Source: Latrodectus hesperus | Taxonomy: Eukaryota; Arthropoda; Arachnida; Araneae; Theridiidae | Length of the DNA stretch: 64,000 nucleotides | Direction: 5' to 3' | Assembly: GCA_037975125.1 (NCBI GenBank) | Contig: CM075857.1 | Coordinates: 25,793,582 to 25,857,581, forward strand | Part shown: piece by piece, positions 1-12,511 of the stretch | Numbering within the stretch: position 1 is the first letter of the stretch | How the letters are laid out: every line of letters starts with the position of its first letter | The notes under the pieces: generated by a model | Database searches by the model: none | What the model was told of the DNA's origin: nothing | Seen by the model: the letters and a program-made list of their open reading frames with translations, nothing else | Made by a program: the position numbers and the translations under genes

Positions 1-445
1 TTATTAAAAAATCAGCTTCTCTAACAAAATATAGCCTTAATGTTATATTATTTGCAACAAAAATTCATAAAACTTATCTTAGTTTAAAGTAATTCATTAG
101 CTTTCTCTTAATGACTGGTGTTAAAGAAGGAAATATAAAACATTATTGTGAATAAGTATCTTAATTAAAATGCCTAATTATGTCTATTCCTTAAATTTTA
201 TTATAAGTTTTAACTAATATATCAAACTAATTTTTGTAAAACATAATTCTTTTTTTTTAACAAAACAATTTTATAAATAATACTGAGTTAATTGATACTT
301 CCTTTATTCTTAATATTGTAATTTTTATAAATGTTCCACACCACACACACACATCATACATTTAATAAATTATCTACCTCATCTCTCACTTATATAATAA
401 AGTAATTCAAATTATATAATTGTATTGTCTTTGATATTATTAGGC
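1..445. other. AT-rich intronic flank
   Basis: No coding signal or recognisable element is seen. A short (CA)n run lies near 340-353. Because the next coding exon to the right (9970) starts inside a POU domain whose first part is nowhere in the window, this stretch is inferred to be intron of that gene. Confidence 0.5.
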
Positions 446-480
446 ATATATATATATATATATATTGTATATATATATAT

Positions 481-516
<36 letters not shown>

Positions 517-528
517 ATATATATATAT

Positions 529-580
<52 letters not shown>
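446..580. repeat. (TA)n microsatellite, left segment
   Basis: Nearly pure alternating TA with occasional TTG interruptions. The tract stops exactly where the left LTR of the BEL/Pao element begins and resumes beyond the right LTR, so the element appears to have inserted into it. Confidence 0.95.
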
Positions 581-581
<1 letters not shown>

Positions 582-582
<1 letters not shown>

Positions 583-869
583 GTTTGGATTTTCTAATAA
601 AATTCCAATTTGCTAAATCGAAATTCCAATTTTTGCTAATCATGTTTATCAATTCATCTTAATAATAAATTCAAATTCTAAATAAGCTTACCTTGAGCAG
701 GTTTTTAATTTCTTTATTAACATAGGACATACTTAAACAGGACAAGACATGGAAAAATAACAAGACATGGAACAAATAAACATCTACATCGCTTGGGCGC
801 AGAATCTTATTCTGTTTGTAAACAAAGATATTCGTGCAGTGCGCCCTCTATAGACATATAGTTGCAACA
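582..869 (-). repeat. BEL/Pao 3' LTR
   Basis: 288-bp terminal repeat, almost identical to 6682-6967. Read on the minus strand it begins TGTTGCAAC and ends CCAAACA. It borders the TA tract on the outside and the polypurine tract on the inside. Confidence 0.93.
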
Positions 870-880
870 TCCTCCCCCCG
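870..880 (-). other. Polypurine tract of BEL/Pao element
   Basis: Plus strand tcctccccccg. On the element strand this is a G/A run directly before the 3' LTR, the expected plus-strand DNA priming site for reverse transcription. Confidence 0.8.
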
Positions 881-1243
881 ATGAACTTCAAAAGTTCATC
901 AAGAGTAGAGTCTAAATTAATACTAAGTTAATTCACAGATTTTCAAAACAATAAGATCAATACTTAATAATAATCACATAATAATACTATGTTCTAGTGA
1001 TAATAACATATGCCTTTGTAACAACATAATAATGTAAAAATTAATATATTTATTAGCTTTACATATTAATTTCTAAAGTTAATTTCAATATCAAAAATCA
1101 AACCTAAATAAAGATACATACATACATATACTGCTTACAGTAATTATAAAGCTACTCATTATTTCAGCAGCAATTCTACTACAATTCTGTAAAAGAAAAA
1201 GAAAATATAAAGTTAAACAATGTTACTAAATGTATCATAAAGT

Positions 1244-2610
1244 TCAATTTTCATAAAGTTCGATTGGATACAGCAACTGAATTGGACGTTTCAAATGAGT
1301 CCCAGACGGAAGTCTCACTGTACAGGATCGTGTCTTTCCATCTCTGCCAATATGAACGTCTGTGACGATACCACACTTCCACATAAGCTTTGGCACTTTA
1401 TCCTCGTGAATTAGAACAATTGAGTCCTTCTTTATTAAAATAGGATTTTTCTTTCTCAAGGTGGATTGATGAGCAGACCTTAATTCCAAAAGATAGGATT
1501 TCTTCCATCTGTTCCAAAAGGTAGTCACTATTTTTTGTTGATGCTTATATTTTCTGGTGAGGACATCTTTCGTTGAAAGGGGTAGTACGGATTGTCCAGG
1601 AAGAGACAATATTCGTCTACCTATCAGGAAGTGAGCAGGCGTGAGAATCACTGACTCATTTTCTTCATCTATATAAGTTAGTGGTCTAGAGTTCAAAATG
1701 GCTTCAACTTCTACGACCGTGGTTTCAAGCTCCAAATAATTTAGAGATGTTTTTCCTAAAATTTTCTTGAGGGAGGTCTTCACAGAGCGAACAAGTCTCT
1801 CCCAAAATCCTCCCCACCAAGCTGCCTTTTCTACGATGTTTTTCCAAGTTATTCTTCGTTCACTAAAATAATTTCGGCATTCTTCTTTGCTTAAAGTTTC
1901 ATTTAAAAGATTAAAATCTCTTTTCACTTTAATGAAAGTTTTCGCATTATCTGAATATATTGTTTTACATAGTCCTCGACGGGATATAAATTTTTTAAAT
2001 GCTCTCAAGAATGACGGTACTGACATATCAGTTGTCAGCTCTAAATGTATAGCACGTGTTACTGCGCAAGTAAATAGCAAAATATATGATTTCTTCGTTT
2101 CTGAATTTTCGAATATGTACAGAGGACCTAAATAATCTAATCCAGTTATTTCGAATGGAAATGCTTCCCTCACACGATCTGGGGGTAAACAAGACATCTC
2201 TTCGGTAGCAGGCTTCGCTCTGAATTTCCTACATAAATTGCACTTGAATATTAAAGATTTTACTCTTTGCCTGCCTTTAGGGATGAAAAACCTTTCTCTC
2301 ATTTCTGATAGTGTCTCTGATAACCCAGCGTGCCCAGTGTTTTCGTGACATCTGCGAATAATTAATTCAGTGAACTCGTCCTTACCAGGCAGCAACAAAG
2401 GATGTTTTTGTTCATAACTCAAGTCTGAAAATTGTAATCGCCCACCTATTCTAATCAGTCCATTATTATCAAGAAATGGTTTGTACAAGGCTATTTTTGA
2501 AGAAACTGGTAACTTTTGGTTAGAATTTAAACTTTTTATTTCTGTAGAAAATTCTTTCTCTTGTGTTCTTTTAATCCAGTAAATTTCGGAATCATTCAAC
2601 TCTTCAGCTG
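1244..2610 (-). pseudogene. BEL/Pao pol, integrase portion (out of frame with the rest)
   Basis: The open frame from 2599 to 1244 (451 aa from the first Met) carries the C-terminal half of pol. Near its start is an HHCC zinc-binding region (HENTGHAGL, then CNLC). The DDE core follows: Asp in ITGLDYLGP, Asp in IYSDNAKTF, Glu in WWGGFWERLV. The end, with many Trp, Leu and Arg residues, matches the C-terminal tail seen in BEL/Pao integrases. It should continue from the upstream frame, but a single-base offset in an A-rich run near 2615-2625 separates them. No core residue is visibly lost, so the damage is the frame break alone. The 1-243 bp beyond the stop towards the LTR look non-coding. Confidence 0.9.
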
Positions 2611-5600
2611 TCAGTGGTCCTTCTTTTTATTCCCTTTATTTTTCAAGTTAAAAATAAATCTTTTGATCCACGCAGTAACTCTAAGTAATTTTGTAAAATT
2701 ATTAATTTTACATATCTCCAATAAGTCCTTAGTATTTGACTCAATACAAATAGCTTGTAAAATTATGCATTTTTTCTTCTTCTTTTCCTCTTCAGCTATC
2801 TTCATTTCTGGGTCTGGATATGCTATAGGCCAATGGTTACGTTCCTCAGAAAGCCAATAAGGTCCATTGAACCATGCTCGATTTTCTTTCAACCTTAAAG
2901 AATTTTCACCTCTCGTTAAAACATCAGCAGGATTTTCTTCCCCTGGACAGTAGTTCCATGATGAGGGATCAGTGATGCCTTGAATTTCAATTATTCGGTT
3001 GCAAACAAATGGTTTCCATCTTTTAGCATCGCCTTTCACCCAATGAAGTACTATCGTAGAATCAGTCCAATAAAAGCAGTTATTTACTTCCAAATTAATT
3101 TTATGCAAGATATATTTCATTAACCTACAACCTATTACAGCACCCATTAACTCTAAACGCGGAAGAGTCATCTTTTTCAAGGGAACAACTCTAGATTTTG
3201 ATGAAACAAATGTAGTTTTTATTTCATTATTCTCAATAAACCTAATATAAACGACAGCACCATAAGCTTTAATACTACTATCGCTGAAACAATGCAATTG
3301 AATGTCAGATATTCCCTTAATGCTGTTACTTTTAAAGTAATGTCTTTCGATTTGAATTTCCTTTAAATTAGTTAAATCCTCACACCACCTTTTAAATCTT
3401 TTTTGAATGTCTGATGGTAATGGTTTATCCCACTCATATCCAGTAATCCAGCATTCCTGAACAAGGATTTTACACGTAACAGTAAATGGATTAATAAATC
3501 CTATAGGATCATAGAGTTTACCAATTACTTTTAATATAAATCTCTTTGTAATTTCTTCATCTGGATTCAGTATGGTAACCTCTGGTACTGGAATCTTTAA
3601 TGTATCTTTTCTACTATCCCAATAATATCCTAAGACCTTGCTACAATCTGCTAATGGCACCAGACCAGGGTTTTCTTCTTCGTCCCATTTCTGCTGTAAG
3701 GAAACACAGTTTGTTTTCCATTTTCTCATGTTAAAACTAGCCTTTTGCAAAACCCTTTTCATGTCTTGTTTAATTTCTATGGCTTCTTTTTCACTGTCTG
3801 CACCACTTATTAAATCATCAACATACATACAATTTTCAATCAAATCACTAACAACTGGATAATTATCTCTGAAACTTTCAGCATGATGCTTAAGTGTAGC
3901 TGCTAACAAAAATGGGCTACAAGTTGCTCCAAAAATAACTCGAGTCATTCTGAGAACTTTATATTCTTTTTCTAATTCCCCGTTTAACCAAAGAAATCGA
4001 ACTGCATCTCGATCTTCAGGTGAAAGTAAGATCTGCAAAAACGCTTCTTCAATGTCCGCTGTAAACGCAATTCTATGTTGTCGAAAGTTAATTAATATTC
4101 CTAATAATTCTGGATTAAGATTTGGTCCAGCATCTAAGCATTCATTTAATGAAAGGGAATTTGTGGCATGAGCAGAGGCATCAAATACCACGCGGAGTTT
4201 TGTTGTAACCTTATCTTCTCTAAGTACTCCTTGATGTGGGAGATAAAATGATATTTTCTTGGGATTATCAGAAACTTCTTCTGCTATTCCTCTTTCAAGG
4301 TAACCATCGATAATTGTTTGATATCTTTTGAAGAATTCTGGATTTTTCTTAAATTTCTTAGTTAAACTATTTAGTCTGTTAAAAGCTATTTCATAGTTGT
4401 CTTTCAACTCCTCAACCTTTTCGTTAAAGGGTAGTTTAACTTGATAACGGTTATCTTTTAAACTAATGGATTTTTTAAACTGATTTAAAATTTCGTTTTC
4501 CTTATCAGTATTATTACTTTCGTTTTTAATTCCAATTGATTCAATCTCCCAAAATTTACGCAATATCATGTTAGATTCAACATCTAGATTGCTTCCTATT
4601 GTATGAACAGCTACTTTCATAACGTTAGCAGATTGCTGTGTGATCATCCTATTTGATGTAGCAACTGAACCATTAATCGTCCAGCCGAACATTGTTTGAC
4701 ATGCAACTAAAGTTCCTGACAATCTACGAACTTTACCAGTCACAATTTTCCAGTAATAATCACTGCCTATTAACAGAGAAAGCTGTAAATGCCGTTCATT
4801 GAAGCTTTGATCCGCTATTTTTATTCTGTTTTTCTTACACTGTATAATTATATCTTTTGCAGGTGCACTTATATGAGCATTGCTAATATTCGGTGTTTCT
4901 AAAGCTTCGATAACTAAATGTTTTCGCATAAAGGGACAATTTATTTCAACTCTCACTTTATTTCTTTTTTCTATAACTGGTTCAGTAGAACCAAACGTAT
5001 AAATTTTTAACTCTTCTTGTCCTACTATTTTTAAATTTAACTCTTTAGAAACCCGCTCAAGGATAAAAGATCGGCAACTACCATTATCTATCAAACATCG
5101 AAATTTCTTATTTCTATTATTTCCTACAATATTTACAGTTGCGGTTTGCAAATAAATATTATTAATTGTGTCCTCTTCTGAAACAGAAGTGACAGCAGTA
5201 TCCGATTTCACATCAATTTTATTAATATATTCATGTAATAAACTATTATGTTTCCCCTTACAACTATTACATCGCATTTTCGAAAAACAGTTATACGCAG
5301 TGTGGTTTCTTTTAAAACATAAAAAACATTTCCCCTTCTGTTTTAAGGCGTTTTTCCTCTCGAGAATAGACTTAAGACATTCTTTACTACTATGTTTATT
5401 TGGAGTGTCACTCTCGCAAAATTCGCATTCCCCCTCCTTTTCTGCGGTTCCGACATTTAACGCCAGCGCAGTCGCATTTTGTTGTTTGTATTTTTGTGTG
5501 GGGTGAAAAGAATTATGACCTTTCGCTGCGAAATACTTCGGGTATCCCTTTGAGTGCGACTGGTCTTTCACTTCATTCGTATCACGAAATAAAATTGTTT

Positions 5601-6507
5601 TTTCCCTATTTTCGATTTCATTTCTCAAAAATTCTAAAAGTTTTAAACAATCCCAATCATCATTTTTATTATATCTATTGTATTCTAAAACTATATTTTC
5701 TGGCAACAATTTTAATAAGATAGGAAATAACAGGCTACCATAATTATTCAATTGTATTCCAGCGGTTTCAAGTGAGCGAACTTGAACATAACATGTATCG
5801 CACAGCTGGCGTAATTCTTTCAACTGGCCGCATGATTTTACAGGACGCATATTTAACAACACATTTATATGAGCTCTAACAATGATATCTTTTTGCCCAT
5901 ATCTTTTCTTTAGTAACTCTACAGCAGTATAATAATTATTTTCTGTTAAAGTCAAACCCTGAATCGAAACTAAAGCTTCACCTTTCAAAAACGATTTTAA
6001 GTAGCTAAATTTATCCGTATTTGACAAATTCTTATTTTCATGTATCGATCCCTCAAACTGACTCCAAAATTCTTGCCAATTTTCGTATTTACCATAAAAT
6101 GGTTCTATAGTTAATTTTGGTAGTCTTACATTAATTTCGTTTTTCGATGTTACGGGTACATTAGCTACTCCTAATAGTTTCGGTTCCGATTTCAAATAAG
6201 TATTTATTTTCGATTTAGTAGAAATTATCTTTTCTCTAATTTCCTGACTCGAAATTATTTCCGATTCTAGCAGATCTAAATCATTGATATGATTTTCAAT
6301 TTCTAGGTCTAATTCATAAATTAGCTCTGACTTTTCGCATAATTGTTGTAAAAGTTCGTTTAGAGTCGCTTTATCAACAATTTCTAATTCCAGCTGCTCA
6401 TTAACCTTATTTAATATTCTTGTTAACAAACCTCTAATTGTTGAGCGTTTTCTTTTCAATTTATCAAGATTCAAAGCAACCGCTGTTTCGTTCGAATCGA
6501 CCGACAT
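2611..6507 (-). pseudogene. BEL/Pao gag-protease-RT-RNase H polyprotein
   Basis: The frame is open from 6576. I prefer the Met at 6507, because the 23 residues before it look non-coding and the region from that Met resembles BEL gag starts. Going along: a gag helical region; Cys/His clusters including a CX2CX4HX4C knuckle (CFLCFKRNHTAYNC); an aspartic-protease motif near 5080-5091 reading IDNGS instead of the usual D-S/T-G; a reverse transcriptase with YVDD at 3814-3825; and an RNase H with Asp (CFSDSS), Glu (PRLELMG) and Asp (YWTDST). It ends at a TGA just after a Lys-rich run, where the frame shifts relative to the integrase. The encoded enzyme set copies element RNA into DNA in cytoplasmic particles. 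Without a frame correction the integrase would not be made. Confidence 0.92.
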
Positions 6508-6663
6508 ATTTAATTTCAAATATATTGAGCAAACAATAAAATAATTACATATATTTTCATACAAGCCAAAAAACAAATAATGAAATCAAATACTGCTGTA
6601 TTCTGTTATTTATTTACATTAAGTACAAAATAAAAATCATAATCTAAATTCTAAAGGCTAGTT

Positions 6664-6681
6664 TCCCGGGTTTCGGCACCA
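6664..6681 (-). other. Primer-binding site, tRNA-Phe type
   Basis: On the plus strand this is tcccgggtttcggcacca, which as I recall it equals the 3' end of eukaryotic tRNA-Phe(GAA) plus CCA over 18 bases. It abuts the 5' LTR with no spacer, as expected for a minus-strand primer site. Confidence 0.8.
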
Positions 6682-6967
6682 TGTTTGGATTTTCTAATAA
6701 AATTCCAATTTGCTAAATCGAAATTCCAATTTTTGCTAATCATGTTTATCAATTCATCTTAATAATAAATTCAAATTCTAAATAAGCTTACCTTGAGCAG
6801 GTTTTTAATTTCTTTATTAACATAGGACATACTTAAACAGGACAAGACATGGAAAAATAACAAGACATGGAACAAAAAACATCTACATCGCTCGGCGCAG
6901 AATCTTATTCTGTTTGAAAACAAAGATTTTCGTGCAGTGCGCCCTCTATAGACATATAGTTGCAACA
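6682..6967 (-). repeat. BEL/Pao 5' LTR
   Basis: 286-bp copy of the LTR at 582-869 in the same orientation. It contains the promoter side of the element. Its outer end borders the TA tract at 6968. Confidence 0.93.
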
Positions 6968-6981
6968 GTATATATATATAT

Positions 6982-7044
<63 letters not shown>
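6968..7044. repeat. (TA)n microsatellite, middle segment
   Basis: Alternating TA tract caught between the BEL/Pao 5' LTR and the (CTT)n end of the LINE derivative. It is probably part of the same original microsatellite as 446-580 and 7865-8119. Confidence 0.9.
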
Positions 7045-7046
<2 letters not shown>

Positions 7047-7864
7047 TCTTCTTCTTCTTCTTAAGGTTGGGTTTGTATGTCATTGGGCACCTCTGCTTTT
7101 ATCAGCATTTTGTACCATTAACTCCAAACCCAATGTTTCCTAGTTCCAGCTGCTCGGGTCACCCACTTTATTAATAAAGTCTGATAACCCTTTAATGGAA
7201 CCTAGGTGTAACTCTCTAGTATGGATGATGCCTAAAGAAGTTAATCTAGGGAGGGCAAGAGCCTCGCATTCATAAATGATATGCTCTGCCGTTTCCTCTT
7301 GCGTTTGACATTTCCAGCAGATAGGGTCTTGCTGAAACAGTCCCATCTGGTCAGAAAGTCAGTCATGCTAGGGATAGCTTCCTGGCTTTCACCAGAAGAT
7401 GGTTTGGAGGTCATTTCTACCTCAAGTAAAAGATTCATTACTGCCCCTTTACAAGATTGCCTCTGAGTTCCCTTGTCTTTTTCAGCAAGGTCTACTTCAG
7501 AGGCATCACCTGCAAATGCAGAAAGATTTGTTATTTCTTGTGTCTTTCAGCCACAAGATAACAATTAATAAGCTCAGGTAATATAAGTCCACCCAGCATT
7601 GCCTGAGATACTGGGCAAGGCAAATTACTCTAGAAGTTTGCCAGGCAACTAGAGGCTCCGTTAAGACACCAATACCGCGGTGCCAATTAGCCCTAGGCAC
7701 GGATCACATAACACCAGGGTTTACGGGAGCTGGTTCGCGGCCTCTTATTCTATATTCAAGGCTATCCTGTCATTCCTACAGGACGTTCGGCGATCCACCA
7801 CCTGCCGACGCGCCTGGTGGCTAGCTCAAGCCCCAGAGGGGTACGCATACCCCCTGGTTCCAGG
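7045..7864 (-). mobile_element. LINE-derived short element, copy A
   Basis: Closely similar to 22633-23420 along its length. On the minus strand it ends in an (AAG)n tail (plus-strand CTT run at 7045-7062), as a non-LTR retrotransposon would. Near the 3' end a reading frame (about 7346-7140) carries a zinc-finger motif CX2CX8HX4C (CWKCQTQEETAEHIIYEC) followed by ALALPRLTSLG, typical of the region after RNase H in LINE ORF2. The rest lacks RT or endonuclease motifs. This copy is about 30 bp longer at its 5' end than copy B. Both flanks are TA repeat, hiding any target duplication. I infer an internally deleted, non-autonomous LINE. Confidence 0.75.
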
Positions 7865-9969
<2,105 letters not shown>

Positions 9970-10649
9970 GTTTTACACAAGGAGATGTGGGTTTGGCGAT
10001 GGGTAAATTATACGGCAATGACTTCAGCCAAACCACGATTTCCAGATTTGAAGCTCTCAACCTGAGCTTCAAGAACATGTGCAAGCTGAAGCCTTTGCTG
10101 CAAAGGTGGCTGGAGGACGCTGACGCTTCCATGAACAACCCAGCTGCTCTTACGAATGCACACACAACACCAGAATCCATCGGCCGGAGGCGAAAGAAGC
10201 GCACCAGCATCGAAACGACCACCCGGCTAGCCTTGGAGAAAGCCTTCTTACGGGATCCGAAACCAACCTCTGAGCAAATCTCCATCCTAGCCGAAGAGCT
10301 GACCATGGAGAAGGAGGTGGTGAGGGTCTGGTTCTGCAACAGGCGACAGAAGGAGAAGCGGATCAACCCTCCGACCAGCTGTTCCATGTCCTGTCCTCCA
10401 TCGCTGGTGTCACCAGCCACTCCACCTAACATGGTGTTATCCATGTCCTTAGGTGTCTCTGCTGCCTCTCTTGGTGTCGGTACGCTACCTCCTCCTCGTT
10501 CTCCTGGCGAACCCATCACCGCGACAGACCTCTCCACCACATCAATGATGGCCTCTACGCCCACCTGCACTGCTCAACAAGCTACCTCAGTGATGACAAA
10601 TGTTTCGAGAGCCTCAGCCATTGTCTCGCCGACGATCAAGAACGAGTAA
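9970..10649 (+). CDS. nub: POU class 2 transcription factor (nubbin/pdm type), terminal exon
   Basis: The exon opens, after a phase-1 acceptor, at Phe-Thr-Gln-Gly-Asp of the POU-specific domain and encodes the DNA-contacting helices of that domain (to about 10120). A short linker of about 20 residues follows, then a complete POU homeodomain (about 10185-10370) with the recognition helix [15 protein letters not shown]. The roughly 95-residue Ser/Thr/Pro-rich tail ends at TAA 10647-10649. The cysteine in WFCNRR is the POU-family signature. The sequence follows the Oct-1/nubbin class (for example [11 protein letters not shown]) far better than POU3 or POU4. Such proteins are nuclear factors binding octamer-like sites and act in neural, limb and segment patterning in arthropods. 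The first half of the POU-specific domain and the N-terminus lie upstream of the window. Codon use is clearly richer in G+C than the flanks, as expected under constraint. Assignment to nub rather than a duplicate pdm paralogue is uncertain. Confidence 0.95.
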
Positions 10650-11479
10650 CTTGCCATCGTTCTTCCTACACTGCAACAGTTCCTAAAACAAAGAAATTCA
10701 TATCACTGTTAACTGTTTGTCAAAACTTTCCCATAGGCACCATTGCGTTGCCAGATTTATATATGGACGCTGCGAGAGAACAGTGCGCAAATTATGGCTG
10801 CGACTTCAACAGAATATTACCTCATTGGAACTTTATATTTTGAACATATATGGCATTAGCCATCTTTCTAGGGCAGGGATTAATGATGTACAGTGTTACT
10901 ATCAACACTCTCTACGTCTGCAGTGTCTCAGGGAACTCACCAATCTTTCGTATTACTTTTTATTTTGTCCTTCCACCACTCAGATAAATTGTCTCCTGTG
11001 TTCATCCATCAGGACAATTTGCCTGAGTCACAGTGTCTATGTGTCGTCACCTTACCCTTCTTTTAGCTCTAGAAGTTATAATCATCATGTTGGCCATTTC
11101 TCATTGCCGTGGCCTAAAGGCGCTTGGGCTAAAATTATAGAGAAGAGAAATAGTTGAAACCATACAGATTGCTCATATAAATCGCCGTAGAACACGCTTT
11201 TTCTTTGATAAATAATTTCTAAATAAAAAAATGTATATTTGTAATTTTATGAAATTAGATCGCGGTTTTAGCCTCCTGTATTATAAATTTATAAAGTTAG
11301 TTAGCTACAGTCTTATAAATCTCCAAAGAACCAACAGAATGAAGTTTTCTGAGAGTCTTTTAGTAAATACATATATTAAGTTTATAAAGCTTTGTAAAAA
11401 AATAATAAATCTAAAATAAAATACACCTTTATTAATAAATATATTTTTAATATTTTGATAAACTTTACTCCTTATAATT

Positions 11480-11983
11480 TGAAGCCGGTAGAGTTCTGCG
11501 CGTTCTATGGTGATTACTACAGATATGAAATCCAAGCGCCAATCAGAGTTTTGGCAAGAGAACGCTAGTAACTTATTTGCCGCTTCCCACATGGCTCTTC
11601 CTAGTTCCTTTTTGTCAGTTGTTGTACTGTACATAACTGCTGCTATGTTCGTTAGCAGGGAAATGTAGTCTGTAGTCTGTGGTGTTTTTATACTGACGTC
11701 TTCAATGCAGCCCGTCTCGGTGCGCAGCATCATGTCTCGGACGGGGGAAGGAAGTCCTCCGCCAGAGTGATGATCTGCTTGAGTATGAAAACAAAGTGGC
11801 AGTTTGTATGTAGGAAATTACCACCGCAAATATGCTTGCAATGGATAATCCTTGTACTGGTACATGGGGCTCCTCAATCTCAGGGTAAAGCAAGCCAGGA
11901 ACTTCACGAAGGATGGGGACTTCGGAAATCTTAACATCCTTACGTTGCATTTTATCATTTCTTTCACTTTTAAAAATTACCAT
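11480..11983 (-). pseudogene. Degenerate coding-like segment, unknown
   Basis: On the minus strand, two out-of-register frames (11983 to about 11770, and about 11740 to 11480) both look protein-like, with mixed residues and few low-complexity runs (for example REVPGLLYPEIEEP and GRAMWEAANKLLAF). A third frame bridges them around 11750-11790. This suggests a gene fragment broken by two or more small indels, perhaps a retrocopy. I do not recognise the family. It could also be chance openness in a locally less AT-rich stretch. Confidence 0.3.
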
Positions 11984-12480
11984 TTCACAAATTTACTGTT
12001 ACTTTCAAAAAAAATTTGTTATGTTATGAATGGAGTAATGTTCAAAAATACATAGTGTATGATTTATTGATATTGGAAAAGGAATAAATGGAGTTTTATA
12101 TTATATGAAAAATCGAAACCGAAGTCCCCGCCTTCCCAAACAAATATACCTCATTCTTAGCTTAGAACTTGAAACAAATAGTTATCTTCTACAGTAGCGT
12201 TTTCTCTCCCAACACTCGTTTTTGATGTGCACCTACAAGGGCCCAGTGGCCGGCCACAACATCCTCTTGGAGCCGGTTCTTTCGGGCACTGACTGGTCCT
12301 TCCTTCACCTCATTATCAATCATTCTTTCATCATTGCAAGCAATTGAAATCAAAAAGCAGCTCAGGCAATGTTATGCACTCACGTTGACTGTATAACAAA
12401 AAAAATTAGTGTGACTTAGTGATAATTGTATTATGAACAAAAAGCAACTAAGCAGCTTCCTTGACCAGGTTCACTCGAAT

Positions 12481-12511
12481 TCTTTTTTTTTCTCTCTCTC
12501 TCTCTCTCTCT
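12481..12511. repeat. Polypyrimidine (T)n(CT)n tract
   Basis: A run of T followed by about nine CT units. It is a simple repeat with no other feature attached. Confidence 0.9.

Larger units (their letters stand above)
582..6967 (-). mobile_element. BEL/Pao LTR retrotransposon, nearly complete
   Basis: A 6.4-kb element read on the minus strand. It has LTRs at 582-869 (3') and 6682-6967 (5'), both with TG...CA ends, a primer-binding site, a polypurine tract and a gag-pol reading frame in the order gag, protease, RT, RNase H, integrase. That order, the fused gag-pol frame and the YVDD motif are typical of BEL/Pao. By eye the LTRs differ by about three substitutions and two single-base indels, so insertion is fairly recent. 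A frame break near 2620 splits the polyprotein. The target duplication cannot be resolved because both flanks are TA repeats. The element lies antisense in the inferred intron of the POU gene at 9970. Confidence 0.93.

Noticed and set aside
10717..11157. 146-codon plus frame after the POU stop
   Set aside because: No motif, Cys/Ser/Tyr-rich composition and no conserved start. It lies in the likely 3'UTR.
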